Shown: one piece after another, positions 20,070 to 28,636 of the stretch | Layout of the letters: each line of letters starts with the position of its first letter | Numbering within the stretch: position 1 is the stretch's first letter | Source of the DNA: CAIWHR01 sp963779805 | GTDB taxonomy: Bacteria > Pseudomonadota > Gammaproteobacteria > Burkholderiales > Casimicrobiaceae | Assembly: GCA_963779805.1 (NCBI GenBank) | Contig: CAVZZN010000007.1 | Span: 372,001 to 436,000 of the forward strand | Reading direction: 5' to 3' | Length of the DNA: 64,000 bases | Notes under the pieces: model-generated | Databases searched by the model: none | Told to the model about the DNA's origin: nothing | Seen by the model: the letters and a program-made list of their open reading frames with translations, nothing else | Translations under genes and position numbers: made by a program

Positions 20070-20267
20070 TCAGCGACGCCGTTCGACGACGAGCGCGAGC
20101 AGTGCGATCAGGCACGCCCACGCGGAGAAGATGTACACGTACACCACCGGCACGCCGAAGAGCCGCCCGGCGCCGTAGAACACGGCGAGCACGGGATAGT
20201 TGAACAGCAGCACCCCGAGCAGGAACACCGCCACGAGGCGCTCGCCCTTGTTCGTCGATCGTCCCAT
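20070..20267 (-). CDS. Small two-helix membrane protein
   Basis: 65 residues: a charged N terminus (MGRSTNKGER), two hydrophobic segments (about 11-31 and 39-59) and a basic end (VERRR). No family was recognised. It lies 15 bases upstream of the symporter-kinase start on the same strand, so it is probably co-transcribed, and it may be a small accessory subunit like those that accompany SSS transporters. The 104 bases between it and the DUF294 gene are short and unremarkable. Confidence 0.72.
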   Translation of the reverse strand: MGRSTNKGERLVAVFLLGVLLFNYPVLAVFYGAGRLFGVPVVYVYIFSAWACLIALLALVVERRR

Positions 20268-20371
20268 CGTGCCTCACCTCCGAGGCTGGCCGTCCGGCGT
20301 CCGCGAAACCGTCGCGGGATGGCGCCGACCCGGTCCGCGACAGCCGATTCTCCGCGCCGGACCGATTGCAG

Positions 20372-21922
20372 TCACCCCCCGTGTTCCATGAGCCCGACGA
20401 AGCGCGCCAGGCGCGATTGCAGCTTGCGCGCCTGACGCAGCGACTCGAGGAGTATCTGGCGCTCGAGGTCGTTCAAGCTGTCGAGGCTCAGGAAGTTGTG
20501 CAGGGCATGGCCGGATGCGGACAGTGCGAGCTGGCGGTTCAGGCGCAGGCCCTGGAGGAACTCGAACGCCTCCACCCATGCCGCCACCTCCGACGCCGGT
20601 ATGCCGAGCTTCTTCCCCGATTCGGCGAGGCGCTGCGCCGTGCTGGTGTCGGGCACCCCGGCTGCGAGGGCAAGGATACGGCCGGCGTCGACGAACGGCG
20701 TGATGCAGTTCACCTTGAGATCGATGGCGTTCGGATGCTCCTTTCCGCCCGTCGGCACGAAGTCGCGGATGCGACCCAGCGGCGGCTGGTGCGCCATCGC
20801 GTTCTGGGTCATCTGGGCGAGGAAGAGGTGGTTGCCGGCCGCATAGCGCAACAGCCAGCGTCGAAGCGCCACGGCGAGCGCCGCATCCCCGGACTGGGCG
20901 CGAAAGTCGAAGAAGATGGTCGCCTTGAGCAAGGCCTCGGGATCGCCTTGATAGATCCAGCCGGCGAATCGCTGCTCCCATTCCTGCAGCGACAGGCAGC
21001 ACGCAGGATTGCTCGCCATGATCTCGCCGCGGCACAGCGGGATGCCGCATTCCGCGAGCAGCTGGTTGATCCGCAGCGCAACCGGCAACAGCACCTCCCG
21101 CGCCGCGTCCGCCGTGACATCGGACGCATGGCTGAAGACGATCCCGTTGTCCTGATCGGTGCTGAACGTCTGTTCGAGTCGACCGGCGCTCCCCATCTCG
21201 ATGAAGCACCACTGCAGCTCGCCGAAGTCGATGTTACGCGTCTCGATCCGGATGATCTGCTGGGTGAGGACGTCGTTCAGCGTGGAGATGAGACGCGTGA
21301 CCTGGGCCGCGCCCAGGCCTTGGCGATGCATGCTCGCGGCGAGCTCGCCGATGGCGCGGCTCGCCCGGACGAGATCTGCGCGATCGCCCACGCGCCGCAG
21401 CTCCGCGCCGAGGCTGCGCACGAGTCCGGCCGGCCGCATGAACAGATCGCGTTCGGAAACGACTCCGGCGAGCTTGCCATCGTCGACGACCACGACGTGA
21501 TGGATGCCCTCGCCCGCCATGGTCAGGGCGGCGTCGTAGGCGGTAGCGCGCGAGGACAGCGCCTTCAGATTGCCGCTCATGACGCGTGAGATCGGGATGG
21601 ACAGGTCGATGCCGGGCAGCGTGACGCGGTCGAGCACGTCCTGGACCGTGAAGATGCCGACGGGGACGAGCCCCGGCTCGCAGACCACGAGCGACCCGAG
21701 CCCTAGGCGGTGCATGGTTTCGACTGCCGTGCGCACCGAGGTGTCGGGCAGGCAGTAGACGGGCTCGCGCTGGATCAACGCCGCCAATGGACGGCTCATC
21801 GCCACCGGCTCGATGTCGGCAAAGGGAGCGCCGATCCTGTCGCGGAGCAGCTTGCGGCGCTCGCTCTGCGTTAGCCTTAGCTGGCATGCGCCTTCACTGG
21901 ATGCGGACGCCGCGCGACGCAC
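20372..21922 (-). CDS. CBS-domain / DUF294 nucleotidyltransferase-like protein
   Basis: 516 residues. Two CBS modules lie at about 45-170, with VCEPGLVPVGIFTVQDVLDR and VVVDDGKLAGVVSERDLF as adenosyl-ligand-type motifs. A DUF294 nucleotidyltransferase-like domain follows, with GSAGRLEQTFSTDQDNGIV near residue 255, where GSxGR and the TDQD acids correspond to a GlnD-type active site. A DUF294 C-terminal helical domain ends the protein. The cyclic-nucleotide-binding domain found at the N terminus of many relatives is absent. It lies directly downstream of actP, past a terminator. Its reaction is not known; energy sensing through CBS domains is inferred. The start is uncertain: Met42 (MSRPLAALI) is an alternative. 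Confidence 0.9.
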   Translation of the reverse strand: MRRAASASSEGACQLRLTQSERRKLLRDRIGAPFADIEPVAMSRPLAALIQREPVYCLPDTSVRTAVETMHRLGLGSLVVCEPGLVPVGIFTVQDVLDRVTLPGIDLSIPISRVMSGNLKALSSRATAYDAALTMAGEGIHHVVVVDDGKLAGVVSERDLFMRPAGLVRSLGAELRRVGDRADLVRASRAIGELAASMHRQGLGAAQVTRLISTLNDVLTQQIIRIETRNIDFGELQWCFIEMGSAGRLEQTFSTDQDNGIVFSHASDVTADAAREVLLPVALRINQLLAECGIPLCRGEIMASNPACCLSLQEWEQRFAGWIYQGDPEALLKATIFFDFRAQSGDAALAVALRRWLLRYAAGNHLFLAQMTQNAMAHQPPLGRIRDFVPTGGKEHPNAIDLKVNCITPFVDAGRILALAAGVPDTSTAQRLAESGKKLGIPASEVAAWVEAFEFLQGLRLNRQLALSASGHALHNFLSLDSLNDLERQILLESLRQARKLQSRLARFVGLMEHGG

Positions 21923-21955
21923 GCGCCGGAATCGCCGCCCGGCGCGCAGGACGGC

Positions 21956-21994
21956 AGAGAAAGCGGCCGCCGGGTCGAACTCCCCGACGGCCGC
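21956..21994 (-). terminator. Intrinsic terminator after actP
   Basis: Read on the minus strand, a GC-rich stem with 12-base arms (21994-21982 and 21974-21963, one mismatch) is followed immediately by TTTCTCT. It lies 22 bases after the actP stop and before the DUF294 start, so it separates, at least partly, the DUF485-actP transcript from the sensing block. Confidence 0.65.
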
Positions 21995-22015
21995 GTGGCC
22001 CGAAAGCCGCTGTCC

Positions 22016-23722
22016 TCAATGGACCGCGCCGGACACCTCTGCTCCCAACCCCGTTTCGGAGCGGATTTCCTGTGCGTCGAAGGCCGCCCGTTCCCTGTCC
22101 GCACTCGCGCTCTTGTCGGTGACGGACGCGACATAGGCGACGATCAGCGCGGCCGGCAGAACGACGAACGTCGGGAAGTCGTACGGGAAGATGGCCGGCC
22201 CCATGCCAAGCACCTTGGTCCAGACCGTCGGGCCGATGATCAGCAGGCCGATCGATCCGAAGATGCCGGTGTAGCCACCCCACACCGCACCGCGCGTGGT
22301 CAAACCGCGCCAGAACACGGCAAGCACGAGAATCGGGAAGTTGGCACAGGCTGCGATCGAGAAGGTCAACGCCACGATGTAGGCGACGTTCTGCTTCTCG
22401 AATGCGATCCCCAGGATCACCGCGAGAATGCCGAGACCGATCACGCAGATCTTCGACACCCAGACTTCCTGGGCCTCGGTGGACTTGCCCTTCATGATCA
22501 CGTTCGCATAGATGTCGTGCGACAGCGCCGATGCGCCCGCGAGCGTCAGACCGGACACCACGGCGAGAATCGTCGCGAACGCGACCGCGGCGATGAAGCC
22601 GAGGAAGAAGTCGCCGCCGATCGCGTGCGCCAGGTATACCGCCGGCATGCTGCCGCCGCCCTTCAGGTCGAGGATGTTCTTGGTGACGTCGACGACGTAC
22701 TCGGGCCGGTTCGCGACGAGCACGATGGCGCCGAAGCCGATGATGAACGTGAGGATGTAGAAGTAGCCGATGAAGCAGGTGCCGTAGAGCACGGACTTTC
22801 GCGCGGCCTTGGCATCGGTCACCGTGAAGAAGCGCATCAGGATGTGCGGCAGGCCGGCGGTGCCGAACATCAGCGTCATCCCCAGCGAGATCGATTCGAT
22901 CGGATTCGGCTTGGCGCCGATCGGCACCATCGACTTCATGATCTCGATGTGCTTGGGATGGATGTCGACGGCGTCGGAGAACAGCTTCTCGAAGCTGAAG
23001 CCCTCGTGCGCCATGACGCCCAGGGCGATCAACGTCGCACCGCCGAGCAGCAGCGCGGCCTTGATGATCTGCACCCAGGTCGTTGCCTTCATCCCGCCGA
23101 AGGTGACGTAGATGATGATCAGCGCACCGATGATGACGATGGATGCGGTATACGAGATCTGCGGCACCAGGGTGTGCAGCAGCTGGCCCGCGCCGACAGC
23201 CTGGCCGATCAGGTACCAGATGACGACGATCAGCGAGCCGATCGCGGCCATCGTGCGCACCGGTCCCTGCCGCAGGCGGAACGAGGCGACGTCGGCGTAG
23301 GTGAATTTACCCAGATTGCGCAGCCGCTCGGCAATCAGGAACAGGATCAGGGGCCACCCGACCAGCCAGCCGACCGAGAAGATGAGGCCGTAGAACCCGT
23401 TGAAATAGACCAGCGCCGCGATGCCGAGAAACGAGGCCGCGGACATGTAGTCGCCTGCGATCGCGAGGCCGTTCTGGAACCCGGTGATGCCCCGGCCGGC
23501 AGCGTAGAAATCGGTCGCTGTCTTGGTCCGCGTCGCCGCCCAGTACGTAATGACGAGGGTGATGCCCACGAAGATCAGGAACATCACGATCGCGTGCCAG
23601 TTCACGGGCGGTGTCGCCGGCGGAGCGCCGGGCGGCACGGCGTCGGCAGCACGGGTGAGTTGGGCAGCAACCATGACGGCCGAACCAAGCGCCGCCGAGA
23701 GTGACGTCTTGATGGTCTTCAT
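22016..23722 (-). CDS. actP: Cation/acetate symporter ActP
   Basis: A 568-residue SSS-family sodium/monocarboxylate symporter. A signal-like N terminus (to about residue 26, LTRAADA) precedes 13-14 helices. Diagnostic segments are ATRTKTATDFYAAGRGITGF near residue 65 and GDYMSAASFLGIAALVYFNG. ATG at 23722 overlaps the DUF485 stop by ATGA, the standard yjcH-actP arrangement. It imports acetate or similar short-chain acids. The downstream neighbours (DUF294, symporter-kinase, regulator, exonuclease) suggest it belongs to an acetate-response module. Confidence 0.96.
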   Translation of the reverse strand: MKTIKTSLSAALGSAVMVAAQLTRAADAVPPGAPPATPPVNWHAIVMFLIFVGITLVITYWAATRTKTATDFYAAGRGITGFQNGLAIAGDYMSAASFLGIAALVYFNGFYGLIFSVGWLVGWPLILFLIAERLRNLGKFTYADVASFRLRQGPVRTMAAIGSLIVVIWYLIGQAVGAGQLLHTLVPQISYTASIVIIGALIIIYVTFGGMKATTWVQIIKAALLLGGATLIALGVMAHEGFSFEKLFSDAVDIHPKHIEIMKSMVPIGAKPNPIESISLGMTLMFGTAGLPHILMRFFTVTDAKAARKSVLYGTCFIGYFYILTFIIGFGAIVLVANRPEYVVDVTKNILDLKGGGSMPAVYLAHAIGGDFFLGFIAAVAFATILAVVSGLTLAGASALSHDIYANVIMKGKSTEAQEVWVSKICVIGLGILAVILGIAFEKQNVAYIVALTFSIAACANFPILVLAVFWRGLTTRGAVWGGYTGIFGSIGLLIIGPTVWTKVLGMGPAIFPYDFPTFVVLPAALIVAYVASVTDKSASADRERAAFDAQEIRSETGLGAEVSGAVH

Positions 23723-24084
23723 TTGGCGGCTTCCTGGATGATGTCGCGGATCAGAGGATCGAACACGGTGTTCGCGCGTTGCACGTAGATGCCGGTCAAC
23801 ACGACGGACGCGAGGATCACGCCGACGCCGATGGGCAAGCCGATGGGAATGACGCTCGCGGACGATATGGGCTGCGCGAGGAAGGCCGGGGCAAAGGCGA
23901 CCATGAGGATGAAGCCGAAGTAGATGACCAGCACCAGGGCGCTCAACGTCCACGCCAGCACGTCCCTCTGGTGCACCAGTTCTCGATATTTCGGGTTCTT
24001 CTGGATGTTTGCGGCTGTGATTTCGTTTGACTGCGGGGACTTCGGACTGCTTTGAGGTCTTCCGGTTGGTGCTCCACTCGACAT
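23719..24084 (-). CDS. DUF485 membrane protein (YjcH-like)
   Basis: 121 residues. The N-terminal tail is polar, with NPKYRELVHQRDVLAWTLSA, the DUF485 signature, followed by two hydrophobic helices (about 44-66 and 80-102). It is translationally coupled to actP by a 4-base overlap, as in E. coli yjcH-actP, and is thought to assist or stabilise the symporter. The ribosome site CGGAGGA lies just before the start. Confidence 0.93.
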   Translation of the reverse strand: MSSGAPTGRPQSSPKSPQSNEITAANIQKNPKYRELVHQRDVLAWTLSALVLVIYFGFILMVAFAPAFLAQPISSASVIPIGLPIGVGVILASVVLTGIYVQRANTVFDPLIRDIIQEAAK

Positions 24085-24421
24085 GGCACGTTCCTCCGAG
24101 GCGTTGCTTGCTCAATTGTGGCTGGGCAATGCGAACAGCGGCCAACTTCCGAGGGCTGCAACAGCCCCCTTACGACATGCCGCGCCGGAAATCGTGTACG
24201 AGCAACCCGGATCGCCTGCGCGCAGCTTCAGCGCACCTTACTATCACAGTTGCGCGTAAGAAAACCCCCTCGTTGCACGAAACGCCCAAGTTAACTGCGG
24301 CAGAATGACGCAGCTAAGCTTGGACGACACCTGCTCAGCCGGGCGGGTCCGGACCGGCCTGCCCGGACACCACCGTCCCCTGGCCGCGACGCCCCCGCAG
24401 GTGCGCCAGCAGCGCGCGGGG
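24085..24421. other. Intergenic region upstream of DUF485-actP
   Basis: 337 bases without a gene. The right third is GC-rich and holds a short inverted repeat (GTCCGG 24347-24352 / CCGGAC 24363-24368) that may end the enoyl-CoA hydratase transcript. The middle (about 24180-24310) is the most AT-rich part and is the likely site of the DUF485-actP promoter, but no clear -35/-10 pair could be picked. A TGGCACG at 24084-24090 on the plus strand is not a sigma-54 site (see rejected). Confidence 0.5.
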
Positions 24422-25219
24422 TCAGAGATTCCAGCGCGGCTTGCGCTTTTCGATGAACGCGCTCACGCCTTCCTGCCCCTCGGGCGCGAGCATGCCGCGC
24501 GTGATCGCGACGGTGGCCTCGCGATAAGCGCGCTCGATCGGTTGCTCGAGCTGGGCGTAGAAGAATGCCTTGCCGCCGGCGATCACCGCGCGCGGCTTGT
24601 CCATCATGAGGCGCGCGAGCGCCACGGTTTCCTCGTCGAGGCGATCGGGCGCCGCGACACGGTTGACGAGGCCCCACGCGAGCGCCTGCTGCGCATCGAT
24701 GAACGCGCCGGTGAGGAGCATCTCGAAGGCACGCTTGCGCGAGATGTTGCGCGACAGCGGCACACCCGGCGTCGCGCAGAACAGGCCGAAGTTGATGCCC
24801 GACGTCGCGAAGCGTGCGTCGCTCGCGGCCACGGCGAGGTCCGCGGCGGCGACGAGCTGGCAGCCCGCTGCGGTGGCGATGCCGTGCACCTTCGCGATCA
24901 CCGGCTGCGGAATGCGCTGGATCGTGAGCATCACGTCGCTGCACCGGGCGAAGAGATCGCCCACGAACTCCTCGTTGCAGTTCGCGAGCATCTCCTTCAG
25001 ATCGTGGCCCGGGCAGAAGGCGCGGCCCGCGCCGGCGATCACCACCACGCGCGCACCCTCGTCCGCGGCGACCTCGAGCAGCGAGGCCTTGAGGGCGTCG
25101 AGCATCGCGCCGTTGAGCGCGTTGAACTGCGCCGGCCGGTTGAGCGTCAGGGTGGCTATGCCGTCCGCATCGCTGCGCAGCACCAGCGGCTGCACGGAAG
25201 CGTCGAGGGGGGCGTTCAT
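24422..25219 (-). CDS. Enoyl-CoA hydratase/isomerase family protein (ECHDC3-like)
   Basis: 265 residues, a crotonase-fold enzyme. The CoA-binding and oxyanion-hole segment GAGRAFCPGHDLKEM is near residue 63. The second oxyanion segment, HGIATAAGCQLVAAADLAVA, has Ala-Ala-Gly-Cys where classical hydratases have a catalytic Glu, as in ECHDC3-type members. The reaction is therefore uncertain. It lies 9 bases after the acyl-CoA ligase stop on the same strand and probably acts in the same acyl-CoA pathway. Confidence 0.9.
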   Translation of the reverse strand: MNAPLDASVQPLVLRSDADGIATLTLNRPAQFNALNGAMLDALKASLLEVAADEGARVVVIAGAGRAFCPGHDLKEMLANCNEEFVGDLFARCSDVMLTIQRIPQPVIAKVHGIATAAGCQLVAAADLAVAASDARFATSGINFGLFCATPGVPLSRNISRKRAFEMLLTGAFIDAQQALAWGLVNRVAAPDRLDEETVALARLMMDKPRAVIAGGKAFFYAQLEQPIERAYREATVAITRGMLAPEGQEGVSAFIEKRKPRWNL

Positions 25220-25228
25220 CGATGTCTC

Positions 25229-26899
25229 CTATTCGATCGCGCTCGCCGAGCGGGCGTGCTCGCGCAGCACGAACTTCTGGATCTTGCCGGTCGACGTCTT
25301 GGGCAGATCGCCGAACACGACCCGCTTCGGCGCCTTGAAGCGCGCGAGATGGGCGCGGCAATGGTCGATCAGCTCGGCTTCCGTCGCCGCGGCGCCCGGC
25401 TTCAGCTCGACGAACGCGCACGGCGTTTCGCCCCACTTCGGGTCGGGCTGCGCGACGACCGCGGCGGCCATGACGGCCGGATGCCGGTAGAGCACATCCT
25501 CGACCTCGAGCGAGCTGATGTTCTCGCCGCCGGAGATGATGACGTCCTTGGAGCGATCCTTGATCTTGACGTAGCCGTCGGGCTGCATCACGGCGAGGTC
25601 GCCCGAATGGAACCAGCCGCCGGCAAAGGCCTCGCTTGTCGCCTTCGGATTCTTGAGGTATCCCTTCATCGTGATGTTGCCGCGGAACATGATCTCGCCC
25701 ATGACCTCGCCGGTCCACGGCACGTCGGTCATCGTCTCGGGATCCATGACGATCATGCCTTCCTGGCACGTGTAGCGCACGCCCTGCCGGCCGTTGCGCT
25801 CGGTGCGCGCGCCGATGTCGAGCGCCTGCCATTCCTCGTGCTTCGCGCACACCGCCGCCGGCCCGTAGGTCTCGGTCAGGCCGTAGACGTGCGTGATGTC
25901 GAAGCCCATGCGCTCCATGCCCTCGATCACCGCGGCGGGCGGCGCGGCACCGGCGACGAGGCAGTGCACGACGTGATCGATGCCCGCCTTCCATTCCGCG
26001 GGCGCGTTGATGAGCGCGTTGTGCACGATCGGCGCGCCGCAATAATGCGTGACCCGATGCTCGCGGATGGCATCGAGGACCAGCCTCGGATCGACCCTGC
26101 GCAGGCACACGTTCACGCCCGCATTGGCCGCCATCGTCCACGGGAAGCACCAGCCGTTGCAGTGGAACATCGGCAGGGTCCACAGGTAGACCGCGTGGCG
26201 CGGCATCCCCCAGTCGATGATGTTCGACAGCGCGTTGAGGTACGCGCCGCGATGGTGATACACGACACCCTTGGGATTGCCCGTGGTCCCGGACGTGTAA
26301 TTGAGCGAGATCGCATCCCACTCGTCGGCCGGGAGCTGCCAGGCGAATTCCGGGTCGCCCTCGGCGATGAACGCCTCGTAGTCGCTGCGGCCGAGCCGCT
26401 TGCCGCCGGGCCCGGCGCTGTCGGCAATGTCGATCACCAACGGCCGACGCTCGAGCTGCGCGAGCGCGGCTTCGATCGTGGGCGCGAACTCCGTGTCGGT
26501 GAGCAGGATCTTCGCCTCGCCGTGCTGGAGCATGAAAGCGATGGCCTCGGCGTCGAGACGCGTGTTCAGCGTGTTCAGCACGCCACCCGTCATCGGCACG
26601 CCGAAGTGCGCCTCGACCATCTCCGGCGTGTTCGCCGCCATCACGGCCACGGTGTCGCTCTTGCCCACACCCGCCTTCGCAAGCGCGGAGGCGAGGCGGC
26701 GCGCCCGCGCATACGTTTGCGCCCACGTGTAGCGCCGGGAGCCGTGGACGACCGCCGTACGGTTCGGGTAGGTGTAGGCGGTGCGCGCGATCAGCGACAG
26801 CGGGGAAAGCGGCGTGTAGTTGGCGGCGTTGCGATCGAGATCCTGCTGGTAGGGATTCATCACGGGCCCGGGCGGGAAGGAATCCAAGGGGAAGGTCAA
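25229..26899 (-). CDS. Acyl-CoA synthetase (AMP-forming ligase)
   Basis: 556 residues of the ANL superfamily. P-loop-like YTSGTTGNPKGV near residue 215, A5 motif YGLTETYGP, A7 WFHSGDLAV, A8 hinge DRSKDVIISGGENIS, and the catalytic A10 Lys in PKTSTGKIQKF are all present. LPMFHCNGWCFPWT is typical of the medium- and short-chain AAE-like group. It activates a carboxylic acid to its CoA ester; the substrate is not evident. Met14 (MNPYQQDL) is an alternative start. Followed by an enoyl-CoA hydratase homologue, 9 bases away. Confidence 0.94.
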   Translation of the reverse strand: MTFPLDSFPPGPVMNPYQQDLDRNAANYTPLSPLSLIARTAYTYPNRTAVVHGSRRYTWAQTYARARRLASALAKAGVGKSDTVAVMAANTPEMVEAHFGVPMTGGVLNTLNTRLDAEAIAFMLQHGEAKILLTDTEFAPTIEAALAQLERRPLVIDIADSAGPGGKRLGRSDYEAFIAEGDPEFAWQLPADEWDAISLNYTSGTTGNPKGVVYHHRGAYLNALSNIIDWGMPRHAVYLWTLPMFHCNGWCFPWTMAANAGVNVCLRRVDPRLVLDAIREHRVTHYCGAPIVHNALINAPAEWKAGIDHVVHCLVAGAAPPAAVIEGMERMGFDITHVYGLTETYGPAAVCAKHEEWQALDIGARTERNGRQGVRYTCQEGMIVMDPETMTDVPWTGEVMGEIMFRGNITMKGYLKNPKATSEAFAGGWFHSGDLAVMQPDGYVKIKDRSKDVIISGGENISSLEVEDVLYRHPAVMAAAVVAQPDPKWGETPCAFVELKPGAAATEAELIDHCRAHLARFKAPKRVVFGDLPKTSTGKIQKFVLREHARSASAIE

Positions 26900-26981
26900 T
26901 CATACTGCGCGCCGGCTTGCCGGCGGGAAGCCGCATCCCGTATCCTGCAGCGCCTCGCACCCGACTTTTCGCGCACACGCC

Positions 26982-27531
26982 ATGGGCCATCGCCTGTCGA
27001 AGATCGTCACCCGCACCGGGGACGCCGGCACCACCGGCCTCGGCGACGGCTCGCGCGTCCCCAAGGACTCGCGTCGGATCGCCGCCATCGGCGAGGTCGA
27101 CGAGCTGAATTCCACGCTCGGCGTGCTGCTCGCGAGCGGCGTCCCGGACGAGGTGCGCGCGTGCCTGCTCGAGGTGCAGCACGATCTGTTCGATCTGGGG
27201 GGCGAGCTCTCGATCCCGGGGTACAACGCGCGTGACCGACGAGCACGTCGGGCGCGTGGAAGCGGCCGTCGCGCAGTTCAATGCCGGACTGCCGCCGCTC
27301 AAGGAATTCATCCTGCCGGGAGGCTCGCTTGCGGCGGCGCATGCCCACGTGGCGCGAACGGTCTGTCGCCGGGCCGAGCGCGCCGTCGTCGCGCTCGGCG
27401 CGACCGAGGCCGTCGCGGAGCCCACGCGGCGCTATCTCAACCGGCTGTCGGACCTGCTGTTCGTGCTTGCCCGCGTGCTGAACCGCACCGCGGGCGGGTC
27501 GGACGTGCTCTGGCAGCGCGCGCGGTCGTAG
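26982..27531 (+). CDS. Cob(I)alamin adenosyltransferase, PduO type (one frame break)
   Basis: About 183 residues. ATP- and cobalamin-binding N terminus KIVTRTGDAGTTGLGDGSRV and EVDELNSTLGVLLA are intact. Near base 27230 the frame changes, after GELSIPGYNA. The second part, VTDEHVGRVEAAV through PGGSLAAAHAHVARTVCRRAER and the end segment NRLSDLLFVLARVLN, is complete. It transfers the adenosyl group of ATP to cobalamin for B12-dependent mutases. It stands alone, divergent from the ligase gene, 82 bases away. Confidence 0.92.
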
Positions 27532-27613
27532 CCCGGGGCGTGTCGTCAGGGCGCCGTGACGATCCGCGGCGTCGGCAGGGCCAACGCCGCGTACGGAGGA
27601 GGGTCGGACGGGG

Positions 27614-27868
27614 TCAGCCCTGCTCGTGGGACGTGCGCTCGCTTCCGAGCACGTTCGAAGCCGCGGCCTGCCGCCTTGCCGCGACGACGTCGATGCGACC
27701 CGGCACGATCGTCACCGGCGTGGGCGCGCGCGCGACCAGGAGCGCGTGCCCGTCGACCGGCGGCAGATGCGCCGGCAGCACGACCGCCAGTCCGAGCGTC
27801 GCGGCAGCGGCCAGCACGGCGCAAGCGGCCAGGGTGCGCGAAGGGGTTTGCAGTCGAAAGCGGTTCAT
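27614..27868 (-). CDS. Small exported or membrane-anchored protein, copy 1 of a tandem pair
   Basis: 84 residues: basic N terminus, one hydrophobic helix (about 11-33, TLAACAVLAAAATLGLAVVL), then a short tail with RAPTPVTIVPGRIDVVAARR and a polar end. No family was recognised. The tail matches the protein encoded at 28161-28412 in the pattern RAP..V.IVP.RI.VV..R...AASN. A ribosome site (AGGAG) lies 6 bases before the ATG. The hydrophobic segment may be a signal peptide or an anchor. Confidence 0.65.
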   Translation of the reverse strand: MNRFRLQTPSRTLAACAVLAAAATLGLAVVLPAHLPPVDGHALLVARAPTPVTIVPGRIDVVAARRQAAASNVLGSERTSHEQG

Positions 27869-27930
27869 GTCGGCTCCTGTTGGGTCGGTGGTGTCGTGGC
27901 GCTGTCGGCAATGAGATGCGGCGTCGACCC

Positions 27931-27962
27931 GTTTCGGATTCAGCGTGCGCGGTTTCGGATTC
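27931..27962 (-). promoter_or_regulatory. Paired repeat upstream of the copy 1 small-protein gene
   Basis: GAATCCGAAAC occurs twice on the minus strand (27962-27952 and 27941-27931), 21 bases start to start, ending 63 bases before the start codon. A related 12-mer lies at nearly the same distance before the paralogous gene (28493-28504). Two-helical-turn spacing suggests a regulator or an alternative sigma factor site; this is inference. Confidence 0.45.
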
Positions 27963-28160
27963 GGCCTGCGATGTGCGCATGGTGCGCGCCCGGATCGGGC
28001 GCCGCAACCGCCGCGCGACGAACCGCAGCCGCCGCGACGCGAAGCGATTGCCGGCGCGACGGAACGCTAGGCGGCTGCGAGCTCGCGTCCGGGCCCTTCT
28101 GCGGCGCCGATCCGGGCGCCAGCTTGAATGCGCTCGCGCGTCCGCGCCGGCTCGTCGCGC

Positions 28161-28412
28161 TCAGCCGGGATTGGCCATCGTGGGTGCTTGGCGCGCCTCG
28201 TCGTTGCTGGCGGCATTCCGGTTGCGCACGCCGACGACCTCGATACGCGATGGCACGATCGCCACCTCGATCGGCGCCCGCGCGGCCGTCAGCGGCGCGT
28301 TGGCGCCGGGCGCTCGCGCGGGCAGGAGCGAAAGCGTGAGCGTGGCCACGGCAGCGAGCGCGGCGCCCAAGGCGATCGCTGCGCGAGGGGCGGGCATCCG
28401 ATAGCGTTCCAT
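28161..28412 (-). CDS. Small exported or membrane-anchored protein, copy 2 of a tandem pair
   Basis: 83 residues with the same plan as copy 1: basic N terminus, hydrophobic helix (about 11-31, AAIALGAALAAVATLTLSLL), then RAPIEVAIVPSRIEVVGVRN and a polar end (AASNDEARQAP). The two are clear paralogues in the tail but diverged in the helix. A GGAG ribosome site precedes the ATG. The 292 bases between the two genes carry copy 1's upstream region and no other convincing gene. Confidence 0.65.
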   Translation of the reverse strand: MERYRMPAPRAAIALGAALAAVATLTLSLLPARAPGANAPLTAARAPIEVAIVPSRIEVVGVRNRNAASNDEARQAPTMANPG

Positions 28413-28492
28413 AGTCGTCTCCGTCTCCCGTTTCGTCCGGCGCGATGCGCGAGCAGTGCGTTGCGCGATGTGCCTTGGATGCAGCGAGCGAC

Positions 28493-28513
28493 GGTTCCGG
28501 ATTCATGCCCGCG
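28493..28513 (-). promoter_or_regulatory. Conserved upstream element of the copy 2 small-protein gene
   Basis: GAATCCGGAACC on the minus strand (28504-28493) differs by one base from the element upstream of copy 1. It lies 80 bases before the start codon, compared with 82 for copy 1. A second, weaker half (TGCATCC) follows at about the same 21-22-base spacing. The shared position supports common control. Confidence 0.4.
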
Positions 28514-28636
28514 CGCATCGGCGCCGGCTCGAATATTCGGCCGCGCAGACGCCCGCCTCAATGTGCGCGCGACGAAACGCACGACCGGCGGAGCGAGCGC
28601 CGGCCCGTTGCGACGAATGAATCGGACGCGCCGCCG

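Noticed and set aside
24084..24105. TGGCACG followed by TTGCT near the DUF485 start as a sigma-54 promoter
   Set aside because: The spacing is far too long for -24/-12 elements and it points away from the gene.
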